56,781 nt of DNA from Phaeoceros laevis (lineage: Eukaryota > Anthocerotophyta > Anthocerotopsida > Notothyladales). Each line of letters begins with the position of its first letter. Position 1 is the first letter of the stretch. Below, piece after piece: positions 1 to 10,944 of the stretch. The DNA lies in NCBI GenBank assembly GCA_049999765.1, contig JBNGIQ010009289.1, forward strand, positions 51,585 to 108,365, given 5' to 3'. Both the position numbers and the translations under genes were made by a program. The notes below the pieces were generated by a model that was not told where the DNA came from, did not search any database, and saw only the letters and a program-made list of their open reading frames with translations.

Positions 1-837
1 AGCTGGTCAAGCTCCTTGATCGATAGTTCAGCACCCTGCAGCAGGGTTGCAGGTGAACATGATTTTAGAACCTTTGAAGATCAACACACATCTGCCAGGC
101 TCACAAGTCCTGAAAGACAAGGGGTTTCCACCAAGTCTAGCTCGGACCAACCTGTTGTAGGGCGACACGGAAATGTTCTGCTGGAGAAGCAGTAATGGAT
201 AGTTGGGCGATAGATGCTTTTTGCAGAAGCTGTACATGAAGACAACGATAAGATCATTAACCTATGCAAGATACCATCCAAATCATTGAGCAGTATCCAA
301 ATGTGTCAGGGCCCAGCAATTCTACACGACATCCAAGGCAACAGAACCGTATCAGATACATGCACTGCACACTCAACACTCAGCCACCATCAAACTAAGG
401 ATGGTGCAAATCAAAAGCGCCATCGTGCACGATAGAGGGCGGACTCAGATGGATGGTCCAGATCGACATACCTTGCTCAGAAGGAAGTTGGGGAATAATT
501 GGTTGTTGGTGAGGTAATGCCCGCAGCAGGGACAATTGCTCTTGTTGCTTAGATGCGTGATGATGCACATGTAGCAAAAGCTGTGACCGCAAGCGGTCAA
601 AAACGCATCCTTCATGGTCTGGATGCATATGGGACAGAGAAAGTCCTTATCCGGCGAACATTTCGCCGGCGACGTTCTGACCTCGTATTCTTCCTTCACG
701 TCCACATCCCCACAAGCATCCTGCTGCTTCGACCCCGTCACTGAGGGCACGTGCGGCCCCTCCGAGAGAGGACCCCGCTCCATGAGCCCCCGTTTCTCTG
801 CCACGACTAAGGCCTGGGAAGCCACCTCCACTACCAT
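1..837 (-). CDS. COP1: COP1 E3 ubiquitin ligase, 5' exons (partial, runs off the left edge)
   Basis: N-terminal part of COP1, the RING/coiled-coil/WD40 ubiquitin ligase that with SPA proteins degrades light-signalling transcription factors in the dark. Three exons are visible: 837-472, 229-152 and 35-1, with donors AAG|GTATGT and CAG|GTTGGT and acceptors TACAG and TGCAG; phases agree. Exon 1 (122 codons from the first ATG) carries the RING finger, with CPIC, the CGHSFCYMCI block and CPCC, followed by the LTNNQLFPNFLLSK stretch typical of COP1. Exon 2 encodes a short linker ending near EHFRVALQQ, and exon 3 starts GAELSIKELDQL, matching the start of the COP1 coiled coil. The first ATG (837) follows an in-frame TTG; a later start at the Met before ERGPLSEG is possible. 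The WD40 part lies outside the window. Confidence 0.95.
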
Positions 838-2608
838 CAACTACAAACTCCTCCCTGTAGAATGCCCCTCCGGATGCACCCAGCATGACATCAACGCCTT
901 GATCCCCTCAGCTCCCCTGCCATGCCACCCCATGGACCTTCCCACCAGCTCCCGAAAGTGGTTCAGAAACCACCCACTTCAAAGCAGAAGCGCAAATGCT
1001 TGTTTCCCGGAGCACTCCCAATATTGCCCTAACAGCTCCCTCGCACCCTGCCATCAGCAGCAGCAGGGGCCATCGCTGGCTCCAACTCAGACCTCCTCCT
1101 TCGCCTGCACCAACCAATCATCACTGGTCCTTCTTCCTGCCCCCACCAGGAAACCGGAATTTGACACCGCCAGCATCCAGCTCCCCACAATCTAACTGGT
1201 TCTCGCAGAAGACAAGAATCCAACCAAGACCTAAATCTCCTCCACAGCGCACAGGAGCAAGCGCCCGGAGCGAGATATCAAGCCAACGTATCGTGTCGCG
1301 TGCAGAACTGTAGCGGAGTGGCTGTGAACAGAGAGAAGGCCAGGGAAGCAGAGCAGGCAGAGAAGCGGGGTATCAGCAGCCGTCGTCTCCCAGCCACGCC
1401 ATTGCTCCGCCGTTTCAAAACGGGGTTGAGGTGGTGGTTCATCATACATCACATCACTCATCGGGCGAAAGTGGAAAAAGTAAGGAACTACCGGCAGGAC
1501 GTGGCCGAATGACAGCTTCCAGTTGTCCTGCTACTGCTGCTACTGCTGTTACGGTTGGACCGTCCTTACCCGTTTCTTTCTTTTCTCTAGTGAAAGAGAC
1601 GTTGACCCAGGCAAATGGTAACTTCTCCTTTCACATATCCCCAATATCGGTAGCGAGACGGCGCCCGCGTGGGCAAAGCAGCACCGGTGGCCTCCAGGAA
1701 TCCCGGCCGGCCCGCCTTTCTTTTTCGCTGCTCCAAGGCGATAATGTGAGATATTCTCAAGGGGAACAGCAGGAAGGAGCAGCAATCGCGGGTGGAAGGA
1801 CAAGGTGGGCCCAGGACCGGGCACGCGTGTCCTGCGTTTCTCTCACGTTTCTGTAGAAAAGTATGAGCTCAAAATCTGGGGGGATTCACCGGCTGGGGCG
1901 GGCGGATCATTTCGGGCTCCTGGATTGGCCCAGAGATCATGCCGGGCCCCCCAACCCCTTCCCCCGCTCTGCGGCACGACGTCACATTCAAGAGCAGCAT
2001 GTGATGAACGGACGGACGGCCGTCAGAACCGACGCAAGGACGAACGAAAACGACTCTAGAAACAAGGAACTGTCAAATAATGCTTACTGGCTACTGCCGG
2101 TTGGTCAGCTGACCCGGAGAACCCGCCGGAAGCTAGCACCACAGGTTTTTCTCCCTCACTTGTCCGCTCCTGAAGGGTATGCCAGGTGTGTGAAACGTTC
2201 TGTAGATAGATTATGGCCCCACCTCTCCTCCCTTTGCCTGCCCTTTGTTAGAGCAGGAGACAACACGCAAGCGCGTATGTCATCCCAGTGGGATGGAATC
2301 CGATGGATGACCACATGGGCTACGGTGATGTGAAAAGGGCAGGGCAACAGATAACTCCCTGTCCCTGCTTGTCTCTTCATCTGGGACCACAGCGTGTCTC
2401 ATCAGGGAGGATCCCGCAGATGATGTGGGGCTGATGGTCTCTGTCTCCATTAGCAGAAACATGATAGATGATAAGTGTGATTTCCGGGTCTGCTTGATGA
2501 TGTTGGATTAGCTCGCTGGCAGGTGTGATCAAGATAGAAGAGTTCCCTTCCACGATGCTCTCCACCCTTTTCCTCCAAAACGAACCAGGTTCTCTTGCTG
2601 TGTGTGTC
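838..2608. other. Intergenic: COP1 upstream region and 3' side of the BTB gene
   Basis: No protein-coding gene is recognised in these ~1.8 kb. The part next to COP1 (about 840-1500) is C-rich with several overlapping short open frames and is probably COP1 5' UTR and promoter. A GACGTCA element (1978-1984), the kind of ACGT-containing site that HY5-type bZIP proteins bind, lies about 1.1 kb upstream of the COP1 start. The stretch at 2380-2608 is probably the 3' UTR of the BTB gene. Confidence 0.5.
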
Positions 2609-4574
2609 TCATTCAATTGCAGGAGTGCTGTCCAGATCCCCCACCTGCACCTCTGCTCTGAACCATATAGCATCTTGGAACAAATAGCCGGTCCTCTCGT
2701 CTAGAATCTCGTCCAGGTCTTTGCCGAAGCAGTCCAGGCACATGGCAATCCGCTCCCTCACCTCCCTCTTCACTGTGTGCACTCCCATGTACTTGGATTC
2801 GAAGGCCTGCTGGTTGGCATCCCAGACTGATACTTGTATCTCCACCCGGATGGGGGTGGTGGGGGCACTCAAGGACACCAGCCCTACGCTCACTCGCCGC
2901 CTGGGAGAGTCTGTGCCATTCCTCACCAGCTGGAGCAGCCAGATGAAGAAGTAGCCGGCCACACAGAATCGTTCAGAGCACAGAGGGCCTGAGGATGTCT
3001 GCATCTGGCTCCAGGCTTGCAGTGACAGGTGGAAGCACACAATAGCGTGCTTCACAGGCAAGCTCATGGACACGCATTGCACAGCCAGGGCATGCCGCAC
3101 TCGCCTCTGGAATCGGTGAAGGGAAGAGGGATGGGCAGTCACGAACCTCTGTTGGTCATCCTCGGTGGAAGCTTTGTAGAGCAATGCCTCCACAATGAGG
3201 CCCTGGACATCTTCTGCTTCTGGTGCAGTGCTGAGAGTCTTGAGTCGAGGAGCTTCTATGAGTGGCCACCTGATCAAGGGTCCCAGCCTCTTCCAGGCAG
3301 CCTTCTCTTCTTGCACCGTTTTGCAGTTGGCCCTAGCCCAGTTCCGGACAGCATGGAATACAGCCTCCTCATGGACGGCCTGTAGCAGATCACTCTTGAC
3401 CAGCAGTTCCAGGGCGTTGATGGTAAGCTTCTGAAAGTCATCCGCATGCTCCCATCGCCCTGGGTTCTCTGCATTCATGACAGTTGCGGTGGAAAAGTGG
3501 CTTGCCAGAAAAGAAATGCTCATGTTCATGAGAACCTTCAGGTCCTCCGTCTGGTCCACCACCGAAGCCAAGTCCAAGAAGTAATTGCTTCGCTCCACTG
3601 TGAGAGGGAATTTCCAGAGCTCTCGCATGGAGTGCTCCATACAGGATTGAGCCAGAAACCGCTGCGCCAGAAGCCATACTGCAGCAACCTCTTCAGCAGT
3701 GTCTGCATCCAGTTTGCCAGTGTACATGAACTGAAGAAGGGCCAAGAAAGGCTTCCTCTCTGCAAGTGAACAAAAACATCACTTGATCATCAAAATTGCT
3801 CGAAGAAGCTCTCACCATCTGAAACTGTCAACACTTGGCATCACCCTAATTCTGGTATGCCACGGATCACAAGATAAGGGAAGCCATCACAAACTCGAAA
3901 GACCAAGAGCGGTTGACCTGATGACTGCTAGGAAAACCAACAGAAAAAAACAAAAAACAGCACCAAGTGCCTACCTTCAATCTTGAGATGGATATCAATA
4001 ATCTTCTCCTTCGCTTCCTTGAAGCACTCGCCATCAAACAACCTGCGGAAAAAGAGGCACTCTTTGGCCAGTATCACGGAACTGACAGGCACATCTTCTG
4101 TGGGCACAGGTCTCCCTTCAACCGCTGGCTCACAATGGATCGCCACTGTGTCCACAAACACAAGTCAATGATCAGGTCTCTGATGAACTTTTCAGACAAA
4201 GCTGCACAAAGCCAAATGCAAAACCTTTCACACCGCCAACGAAAGCCCAGATGAACAGCAGTGACAGCATCTTGACAGGCAAAATCACGGAACAATTTGA
4301 ATTTGGTCAATCAACGATTTGTACATGCGTCGCAGACGGAGCTGGGAGAAGCAGGGTTGCATCGTCGCCGCTTGAGAGGTCTGTGAGCCCGCTTCTCTGG
4401 ACTGGTCGAGGCCTCGCTTCGGCTGTTGCCAGTGCTGCTACCAGCACCCTTTTCCTCTCCTGAAAGATGCAAACGCAGGACGCGGTCCGAGTATCGGGGC
4501 TGGTTCCAGGCAAAACCGAAGCAGTTCGTCGAAGATGATGATGTGATTTCTTTCGGGGCATCATCAGATGCCAT
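2609..4574 (-). CDS. BTB/POZ-BACK protein of the LRB/POB1 type (CUL3 adaptor)
   Basis: Predicted 523-residue substrate adaptor for CUL3 ubiquitin ligases. Three exons: 4574-4325, 4145-3975 and 3759-2609; phases agree. The N-terminus has FGFAWNQPRYSDRVLRLHL, closely resembling the start of LRB1/LRB2/POB1, then a basic RKR-type stretch (residues ~65-75). The BTB fold follows (about residues 85-190: SSVILAKECLFFRRLF, ALLQFMYTGKL), then a BACK domain (HEEAVFHAVRNWARANC at about 270) and a C-terminal LRB-type region (ESKYMGVHT). In Arabidopsis LRB proteins act on phyB/PIF3. The first intron is the weakest call: its donor T|GTACAA is poor, but an in-frame stop lies just upstream of exon 2, so some intron is required. 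It is tail-to-head upstream of COP1 on the same strand. Confidence 0.85.
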
Positions 4575-4622
4575 GTCGGGATGCAGAACCGTGCCGCACT
4601 AGGCAGGATGCAGTGAAGACGA
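4575..4622. promoter_or_regulatory. Very short divergent intergenic segment (shared promoter region)
   Basis: Only 48 bp separate the start codons of the BTB gene (minus) and the WD40 gene (plus). Both starts are supported by conserved N-termini, so the two transcripts must have overlapping 5' UTRs or promoters that reach into the partner's first exon. No TATA-like element is seen. Confidence 0.6.
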
Positions 4623-6996
4623 ATGGCCACCAAGGGACCACCGCCGGATCCTGCGGCAGTGCTGCGGGCGCATCGGAGTGCCGTCACCGCACTAGCATTC
4701 CACTCCCCCTCTCAGACGCTCTTGTCCGGGTGGGCCTTCACTGCCGCTGATCCTCGTCCGCTGTCTGCATCAAGCTTGCTGCTGCTCACCAGCCCCAAAC
4801 CTGTTGCAGTGACGCGGACGGGGAGCTGAGAATCTGGGACCTGCAGCGCCACAGAACCTTGTCTTCGGCCAGAGTGCACAGTCCCGCTGCTGGAGTGATT
4901 GGAATCGGCACCAATTCTGCTCTCGGGAACACGGTTGTGAGGTGAATTGCTTGAAGGCCGGTGCTGTCTGTACATATAGACTTCATGTGTAGAGAAGCAG
5001 TTCCTGACCGACACTCAGAACGCGCTTGTGATGTATGGCAGCCAGGGTCGTGACGGGACAGTTAAGTGCTGGCTCCTCACGGAAGCGTCTTTGTCAAGGT
5101 AACTCCCTGCCAGTTTTCTTGGATATGCATCGTTTTTGTCATGATGTATACGAACGTTGCTCAATTGCTTGAGGTACTGCAGACAACCTCTGCTGACAAT
5201 CGAGACGGAGTCCTTTCACTTCTGCAAGCTCTCACTGGTTACCAAGTCTGGCGATACAGTTCAGGGTGCGACGAACACTGGAGCCCCGGATGCTGACGAA
5301 TCGCAAGATGATGCGACCGAAAATTTGCAAGATGACCTTTCGAATTCTCTGGCAGCAGAAACCGTGCAACGAAAGCCAAGCGCAATCAGGGGAGGCGGCT
5401 TGAAGCAACTTCTCAGTTCTCCAAAGGCTTCCTCGCCGACCAGATTGGGAGAAACCTGTAAATATGTTTTATGTCGAATTTGTGATCAGTCCTGAAAGTG
5501 TGGGACCTAGGTTGTAGGGGGTTTGTGTTAATATGTGGTCTTGGATTGCATTGGGCATCCAGCAGTCAGTGCAGCGGCTGCAACTGTGGGACGGGGGAGA
5601 GCTTTGATAGCCATTGCTGGAGCCGAAACCTCAGCGGTACTACTTGGTTCTGATGTTCATGGGTTTATGCAAGCCACAGTGTCCGACCTCAAATTTTGGT
5701 GCTTGCTTTCCTTTTTTCACTCCTGTCTCAGCATGTCAGGCACATAATTCAAGGTGTCTGCTAAGAACTTACTTGAGTCGATTGAACCTGTATGGAGCTG
5801 GGCCACAACGGAAGTTGAGTTTGTGCCACGCAGGTAGAACTTTGGGATATTGATGGAGGAGAACAGGTTCAGCAGTTACGCCAAATTACAGAAAATGACG
5901 AGAAAGCTGCAGGTTAGTGCTTGTTTCCTCCTTGAATTGCTTTTCGGCAGTGTTGTCCTAGGGTACTGATCACAGATGGTATTATTGCCGCCTTGCAGGC
6001 ATGTGTATGTCTGTGCACGCGTTTCAGTCCCAGGGTTCTATCATGCTGATTGGAGGGTGAGTTTGTTGCTCCCACTCTTAGCCTCGCAACCTCTTTTCAG
6101 TTTTTTTTCCTACATTGTGCCCACAAGGTTATCTATTATGTACTCTCAGGTACGAGGATGGAAGTATTATGTTGTGGGACTTGAGGAGACCCGACAAACC
6201 CTTGTTAAAGACAAGGTTGCATTCAGAGCCAGGTGAACGAGCTTTGTTTTGCTACTATATGTGCTACAACAGAGTAACTGAATTGATGCAATTGTTACAT
6301 CACGTCTCACAGTACTACGTTTCCAGTGTTGGCTGTCATTATCGATCAAGCAGGCCTTGGTGGGGTTTCCGGGGGAGCTGATGACAAGACATTGTTCTTT
6401 GCAGTAGACTTTGCAGAGGTTCCTTGCTGTCCCAGTAGGTCCCTGCTTTCAGTGTTGCTGCCTTGAACTTCTATTTTGTAACAGTCGGAAACTCATTATA
6501 AGCAGAGCGCCCTCAAGGTGAAGAAGGAAATTATGCATGGAAAACCAGGCATTGCAGATATATCCATTCGTGGTGACAACAAAATTATCGCAACTGCGGG
6601 CTGGGACCATCGGTGAGTATGATTGCGATGATTCGTTTCGTCTCCCGCAATTTAATTAACACCATGTTTATCTGCAATGGGCAGCTCTTGTCTTGGAGCA
6701 CCACTGATTGACCTGTTTGACATTAGGGTGCGCATCTACGATTACCACAGGAAGCGGCTGCTTGCTATTCTCAAGTACCATGCCAAAGGGGTACGAACTG
6801 AATCTGCCCAGGCTGCAATTTGCTTAATAACCATGGTGCTGCAGCAAGAACTTCTCTGACCACCTTGAAACAGGTAACAGGGGTTGCCTTCTCACCTGAC
6901 AATCAATTGCTGGCGTCGTCATCAAGAGATGGAACCGTGGCACTGTGGTCGATATATCCTCCTCGAACAGGAAACCTGTCGGACATGATCTCGTAA
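4623..6996 (+). CDS. WD40-repeat protein, DSE1/ASA1 (GNB1L-like) family
   Basis: 422-residue WD40 protein matching plant DSE1 (TANMEI), which affects cell-to-cell transport through plasmodesmata and embryo development. Twelve exons: 4623-4729, 4810-4941, 5042-5098, 5183-5457, 5566-5636, 5834-5912, 5999-6056, 6150-6232, 6327-6418, 6485-6612, 6727-6790 and 6874-6996. All junctions are GT-AG and in phase. Conserved landmarks are [13 protein letters not shown] at the N-terminus, [20 protein letters not shown], the FHFCKLSLV block, [45 protein letters not shown] and [15 protein letters not shown] near the end. The region after the third blade (about residues 115-165) is an acidic linker of variable sequence, as in relatives. 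The stop is TAA after SDMIS. Confidence 0.93.
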
Positions 6997-7533
6997 AAGC
7001 AGAGCACCGCCAAATAGCTTCGGGTTTGAAGGACGGACCCGCGTAATAATATTAGCACTCCGTAGTTAGAAACCACAGGAGAGTGAAACAACTTGCCGTC
7101 GGTTCGACTGCGCTCCATTTTCAGTAAATAATCTCTAGATTCTCTACATGAGTAGAACTTATCTATGCAAGAAAATCCTACACAAAATATATATAATGGG
7201 GCGTTCCCCTCGAGCACTCGAACAGTGCCTCCCAGCTGGCTTCGTTCTGGATCTAGACTAGCATTCCTACAATCGCGTGACGGTCGGAGGGCCAACCACT
7301 GCTGCAGCTACATGCTTCCGCACCCCTGCTGCAGCTACATACTTCCGCAGTAGATTGTGTCCGGACGAATTCTTGTTGAAGACCTGGAGGCCTTGGGAAG
7401 TGGCTGCTACTACAATTCGGATCTCCACGGCAGGCCTCCTTTGAGCTGCCCGCTTCCGTTTCTCGGTTTGTATAGCTGTTTTCCGAATTAGGAAGAGTGT
7501 GGAAGGTTCAGTTCAACCTTCACCTCGAGCATC
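6997..7533. other. Intergenic between the WD40 and Elongin A genes
   Basis: 3' UTR of the WD40 gene followed by the promoter of the Elongin A gene, both on the plus strand. A short imperfect repeat built on ctgctgcagctacat occurs at about 7299-7343. No further feature is seen. Confidence 0.5.
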
Positions 7534-8779
7534 ATGGTGCTCACACTCCAGGAGCTCTGCGTTCGAAGCGCCATAGATAACGTGGCATATCTCAGCGATG
7601 TTGGTGATACGGATTCCAGTCTTCTGCTGGTTATCCTTCCGCATTGCACCGCGGACCAGCTTCTTCATATCGAAACCTGCACCAAGGTCTGTGTTCCTTG
7701 CGTCGCTGGTTTGTTCAGCTCTGACGGTTTGATTTCGGATGAAGGTTTGAACCTGATCTAATTGTTGCTAATTTCAGGACCGCGACCTAAGCCCCATCAC
7801 TAATGACCTCTGGAAGGGATTCTACGAACGCAAGTTCGGACGCAAGAATTATGATTTGGTGCTGGAAAAGGTTGAGAGATCGAAGAAAGTGATCCTATGG
7901 AAGCATCTATATGAGGTATCGAACCTGGTAACCCAGATAGCTGTTTAATTCAATCCGGACCCTGCCTGCTGATGTGAACTGATGGCCTTCATGTTGCAAT
8001 ATCTGCTGGCTTCGGATCCGCATGTGTAGTTGACTCTATTTGGACTTTGCAACTTCTGGTCAGTGCACGGTGCTGGTTAACGATTCTAGGATGTCCTGTT
8101 TGCAGGCCAAGTTGAGAGAGCAAGATAAACTGGAACAGCGAGGTGTGCAGCGTCTGAAGCAGTTGTATGAGAAGGCTGAGCAAGGTGAGACATTAGGGGT
8201 TTCCGTTGGTGACTTCTTCTTCTAGGTCATTGTCCTGTAGCTCACATGTGGTATCCCCTTGCGCTGAGCTTCTTAGAGAAGCAGAGCAGGCGGCTTATGG
8301 TCTGCGAGAAGGTTCCACCTGCAAGCAAGCGACGGGGTGCTCCTACCTCTGTGGGTCGAGGTAAATGCTTCTCTCTGATGATCGTTGCCATCCTTCCAGC
8401 TAGAGTCTGTCAATTGTCTTTACACTCCTTTTGTAGCTGGTTTAACACCCTGAAACTTGTAAGAGCTTTATTGCACTTGAGCACAAGTAAGCAAGACTTG
8501 TTGGTTCGGTATCTGTCACTTACGACAAGCCTTGAGAGTTCAGGTAGTTGATGTATGTACACTTGCAGGAGCAGGTGGCTCTGACCGAGCGGGCACCAAG
8601 GGAAGACTTATGAAAAAGGCAAGGATGGAATTTCAGGCTAGGTGAGTACGAGTTCTGTTCTGTTTCATCAACAGCTGTTTGCTATGCTCATCCTGAAAGT
8701 TTGTAACAAGGATCTAACGTGTTGTACTAATCGACCGCCAGCAAGCAAGCAAAGGCTCCGTTGAGATCAAGGAGATAAG
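7534..8779 (+). CDS. Elongin A (RNA polymerase II elongation factor SIII subunit A)
   Basis: 187-residue Elongin A homologue. The Elongin A domain starts almost at the first residue (LQELCVRSAIDN, then DVGDTDSSLL and LPHCTADQLLHIE), followed by DRDLSPITNDLWKGFYERKFG. This domain carries the Elongin B/C-binding segment; the complex stimulates transcription elongation and can act in a cullin ubiquitin ligase. Six exons: 7534-7686, 7778-7915, 8106-8184, 8277-8360, 8569-8641 and 8743-8779, all in phase. The C-terminal part is basic (KKARMEFQAR, then a short RSRR end) and lacks the long N- and C-terminal extensions of animal Elongin A, as is usual in plants. Confidence 0.9.
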
Positions 8780-9241
8780 CAAGCAGGCTTTAAGCCAAGC
8801 GATATCAGCCAGCCCAACTACTTCAACCCGGCATCATAACTTATTTCCTTGTCTGCTTACCAACTGGAGGTTTGGCGTTCTTTCAGACAAACTCCCCAGA
8901 TTTTTATCGTTCACACATTTGATGAAGCCTATGGGAAAGACTCTACAGTCAGAGCCCAACATGGTGAGAAACTTTGTCCAGGGCCGTCTGTTGTAATGTA
9001 CTTTGTTACCATCTAGTGCTTTCAGTTTTGCACTCCATGACACAAGAACCGTGCCCAGTAACAAGCAAGGTCCAGGTCTCCAAGGAATGTTCCAAGAGTC
9101 CAGCGAACCTTTTTTTGCGGGATTTATTTCTCTAGCTTAAGATTTGGTAGCTATTGTGTACAGCAACTACGTTGGTCCTTGAACTTCTTAACGACACTGA
9201 ATGTAGCCTAAAATAGTGGGAGTGACGATTTGAGTTTCATT
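8780..9241. other. Convergent intergenic region
   Basis: The two flanking genes end here tail to tail; the interval is probably occupied by their 3' UTRs. No coding region, RNA gene or repeat is recognised. Confidence 0.5.
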
Positions 9242-10660
9242 TTACCAATCCCTCTTGCTATCACAGATGCCCAACAGATCCTGCGGAACAGCAAAGTGGT
9301 ATGACTCAAAAACTGTAAAACATGCAAGCAATCAGAAGGAGCCAAGACTGGAAGACGAATACCTGACATGCTCTCGTCTTCGACCTTGTCTCTGCAGTGC
9401 TGGGAATGTCATGATTTGGCTTAGAAAAACGCTTTTCCCCTCGGTCACAAGAGCCCCACCCGTCAGCAAATCGTCCCGACCTGCACTCCTTAGGCATCTC
9501 CAGTCAAGATGGCACAGAGGAAGTGAAGACTCCAGGACCATGACCATGACGTGATCGGCAACACAGAGAGACTGAACATACGATATAATAAATCATATCC
9601 CAACTCGCGATTAATTCCATCCACACTGTAGTGGACGACAGTTTCTAAGCACCGCCTCCATGCCTGACAGAACAAGTTTTTTGAACAGCGATACTCTGAT
9701 TAGCAAAAGGGACACTTACGTCATGCTTGCGCGTACAATGAACTCAGACCGAAGAACATTGGCGCCGCCTTGGTCAAATTTGATCTCTTTGCTCTTGATC
9801 TCGAAAGAGATGTTGTAGAAGGCAGCAATTTTTCGCCAGCCTAAAATTCAAAAGCACGCTAAACTTCCGTTGAATGTGTAGGTATCCGCTTCAACCAGGG
9901 GAAACCATTCTGCATGGCCACTCACCGGATTTTTTCAAGTATGGTTTGCCTTGAAGCATGATATAGTCGCCGGGCACCAAGATCTGCTCAACACCGTCGC
10001 ACAGGAGCAAGGTTGGAGCAGGGAGGTAATCAACGACAATTTTTCTGACTCTCTACAACATATGCTGCCACTAGCTGCAACTGCTGTAATGACAAATACA
10101 CAATCCAAACAAGTCGCAATCCCAGATAGAATCAAAAGGTTACCTGCAAAGCTGCTTCTTGGTAGTACCTGAAGAGCTCAACAGAGGGCATGGTAGCCAT
10201 CCAAGAACATTTTTGCTCACCGCCTCCCCTGTCCTCATTTCCGGACCACAATTGACCTAGTTGTTCCGAAAATGAGATCGTTGTCAAATTTTTTTGGCAA
10301 CGGCCAGTAGAAATGCGCAAACCAAGAATGTGCCAAAGGCATGAAGCAAACTGCCCGGGGAGACCAACCTGAACCTGTCCGGGGCACCGCCAGCTGAAGT
10401 AGATTTTCAGCAGGGGGCATGGCTTGCACCGGTTGCTGTGGGGCCATAGATGAAGACGGAAAATGCTGTCGCATGCGTTTGGAAGAGGGCAGATCCTGAG
10501 GTTCACGGGACTGTTGTTGCCAAGAGCACGGCTCAGGGCGGGGAAGGGCCACAGCCAGAGTCTTGGAGTAGCGGCTGCGGGCGGCAGCAAGATCTATAGA
10601 TGCCCAAAGCTCAGGGTCCGCAGCAAATTCGTCATCGTCCTGCAACTGGATGAGCGCCAT
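9242..10660 (-). CDS. Conserved plant protein of unknown function (TAETRxKTRACQ motif)
   Basis: Six exons reconstructed from splice signals and phase: 10660-10375, 10256-10144, 10052-9926, 9840-9720, 9480-9363 and 9280-9242, giving 267 residues. The N-terminal ~95 residues (DDDEFAADPELWASID and a Q/P-rich stretch) look disordered. The conserved core begins at MPSVELFRYYQEAALQ, continues with a Val/Ile-rich block (VPGDYIMLQGKPYLKKSGW) and FEIKSKEIKFDQGG, and ends in GSCDRGEKRFSKPNHDIPST plus AETRSKTRACQDLLGI. I recognise this core as conserved in land plants but know no named function. The TAETR..TRA pattern recalls TRA-type helices of phage single-strand annealing proteins (ERF/RAD52-like); that is only an impression. 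The first intron could instead use a donor 6 bases further on (10369), adding two residues. Confidence 0.8.
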
Positions 10661-10944
10661 TGTCCTCTGCTAGGCAGCTCGGGAGCTTGTTTTTCGCTCT
10701 CCTGGCCGGAGGAATTCGAAGTTCGAAGGACCAAGGGTACCCGCCATTCGACTCTGGTGCCTCTGCATCTAACTACCTTGGTCTTCTGACCAACCGTCTT
10801 AACCCAGTAATAGGCTACGAGTCACACTGATTCGCTGTTTTGCAGTTCGAAGTTTGCACCGAAACACAAGGCGTTCACAGGCTAGTGGCAATGTAGGGGA
10901 ACGTCCAGCCACCCAAAAAGAAGAGGCAGCGTGATCTTTATGAA
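10661..10944. other. Short intergenic region
   Basis: Contains the upstream region of the gene ending at 9242 and the 3' end region of the GTG gene, both on the minus strand. No feature is recognised. Confidence 0.4.
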
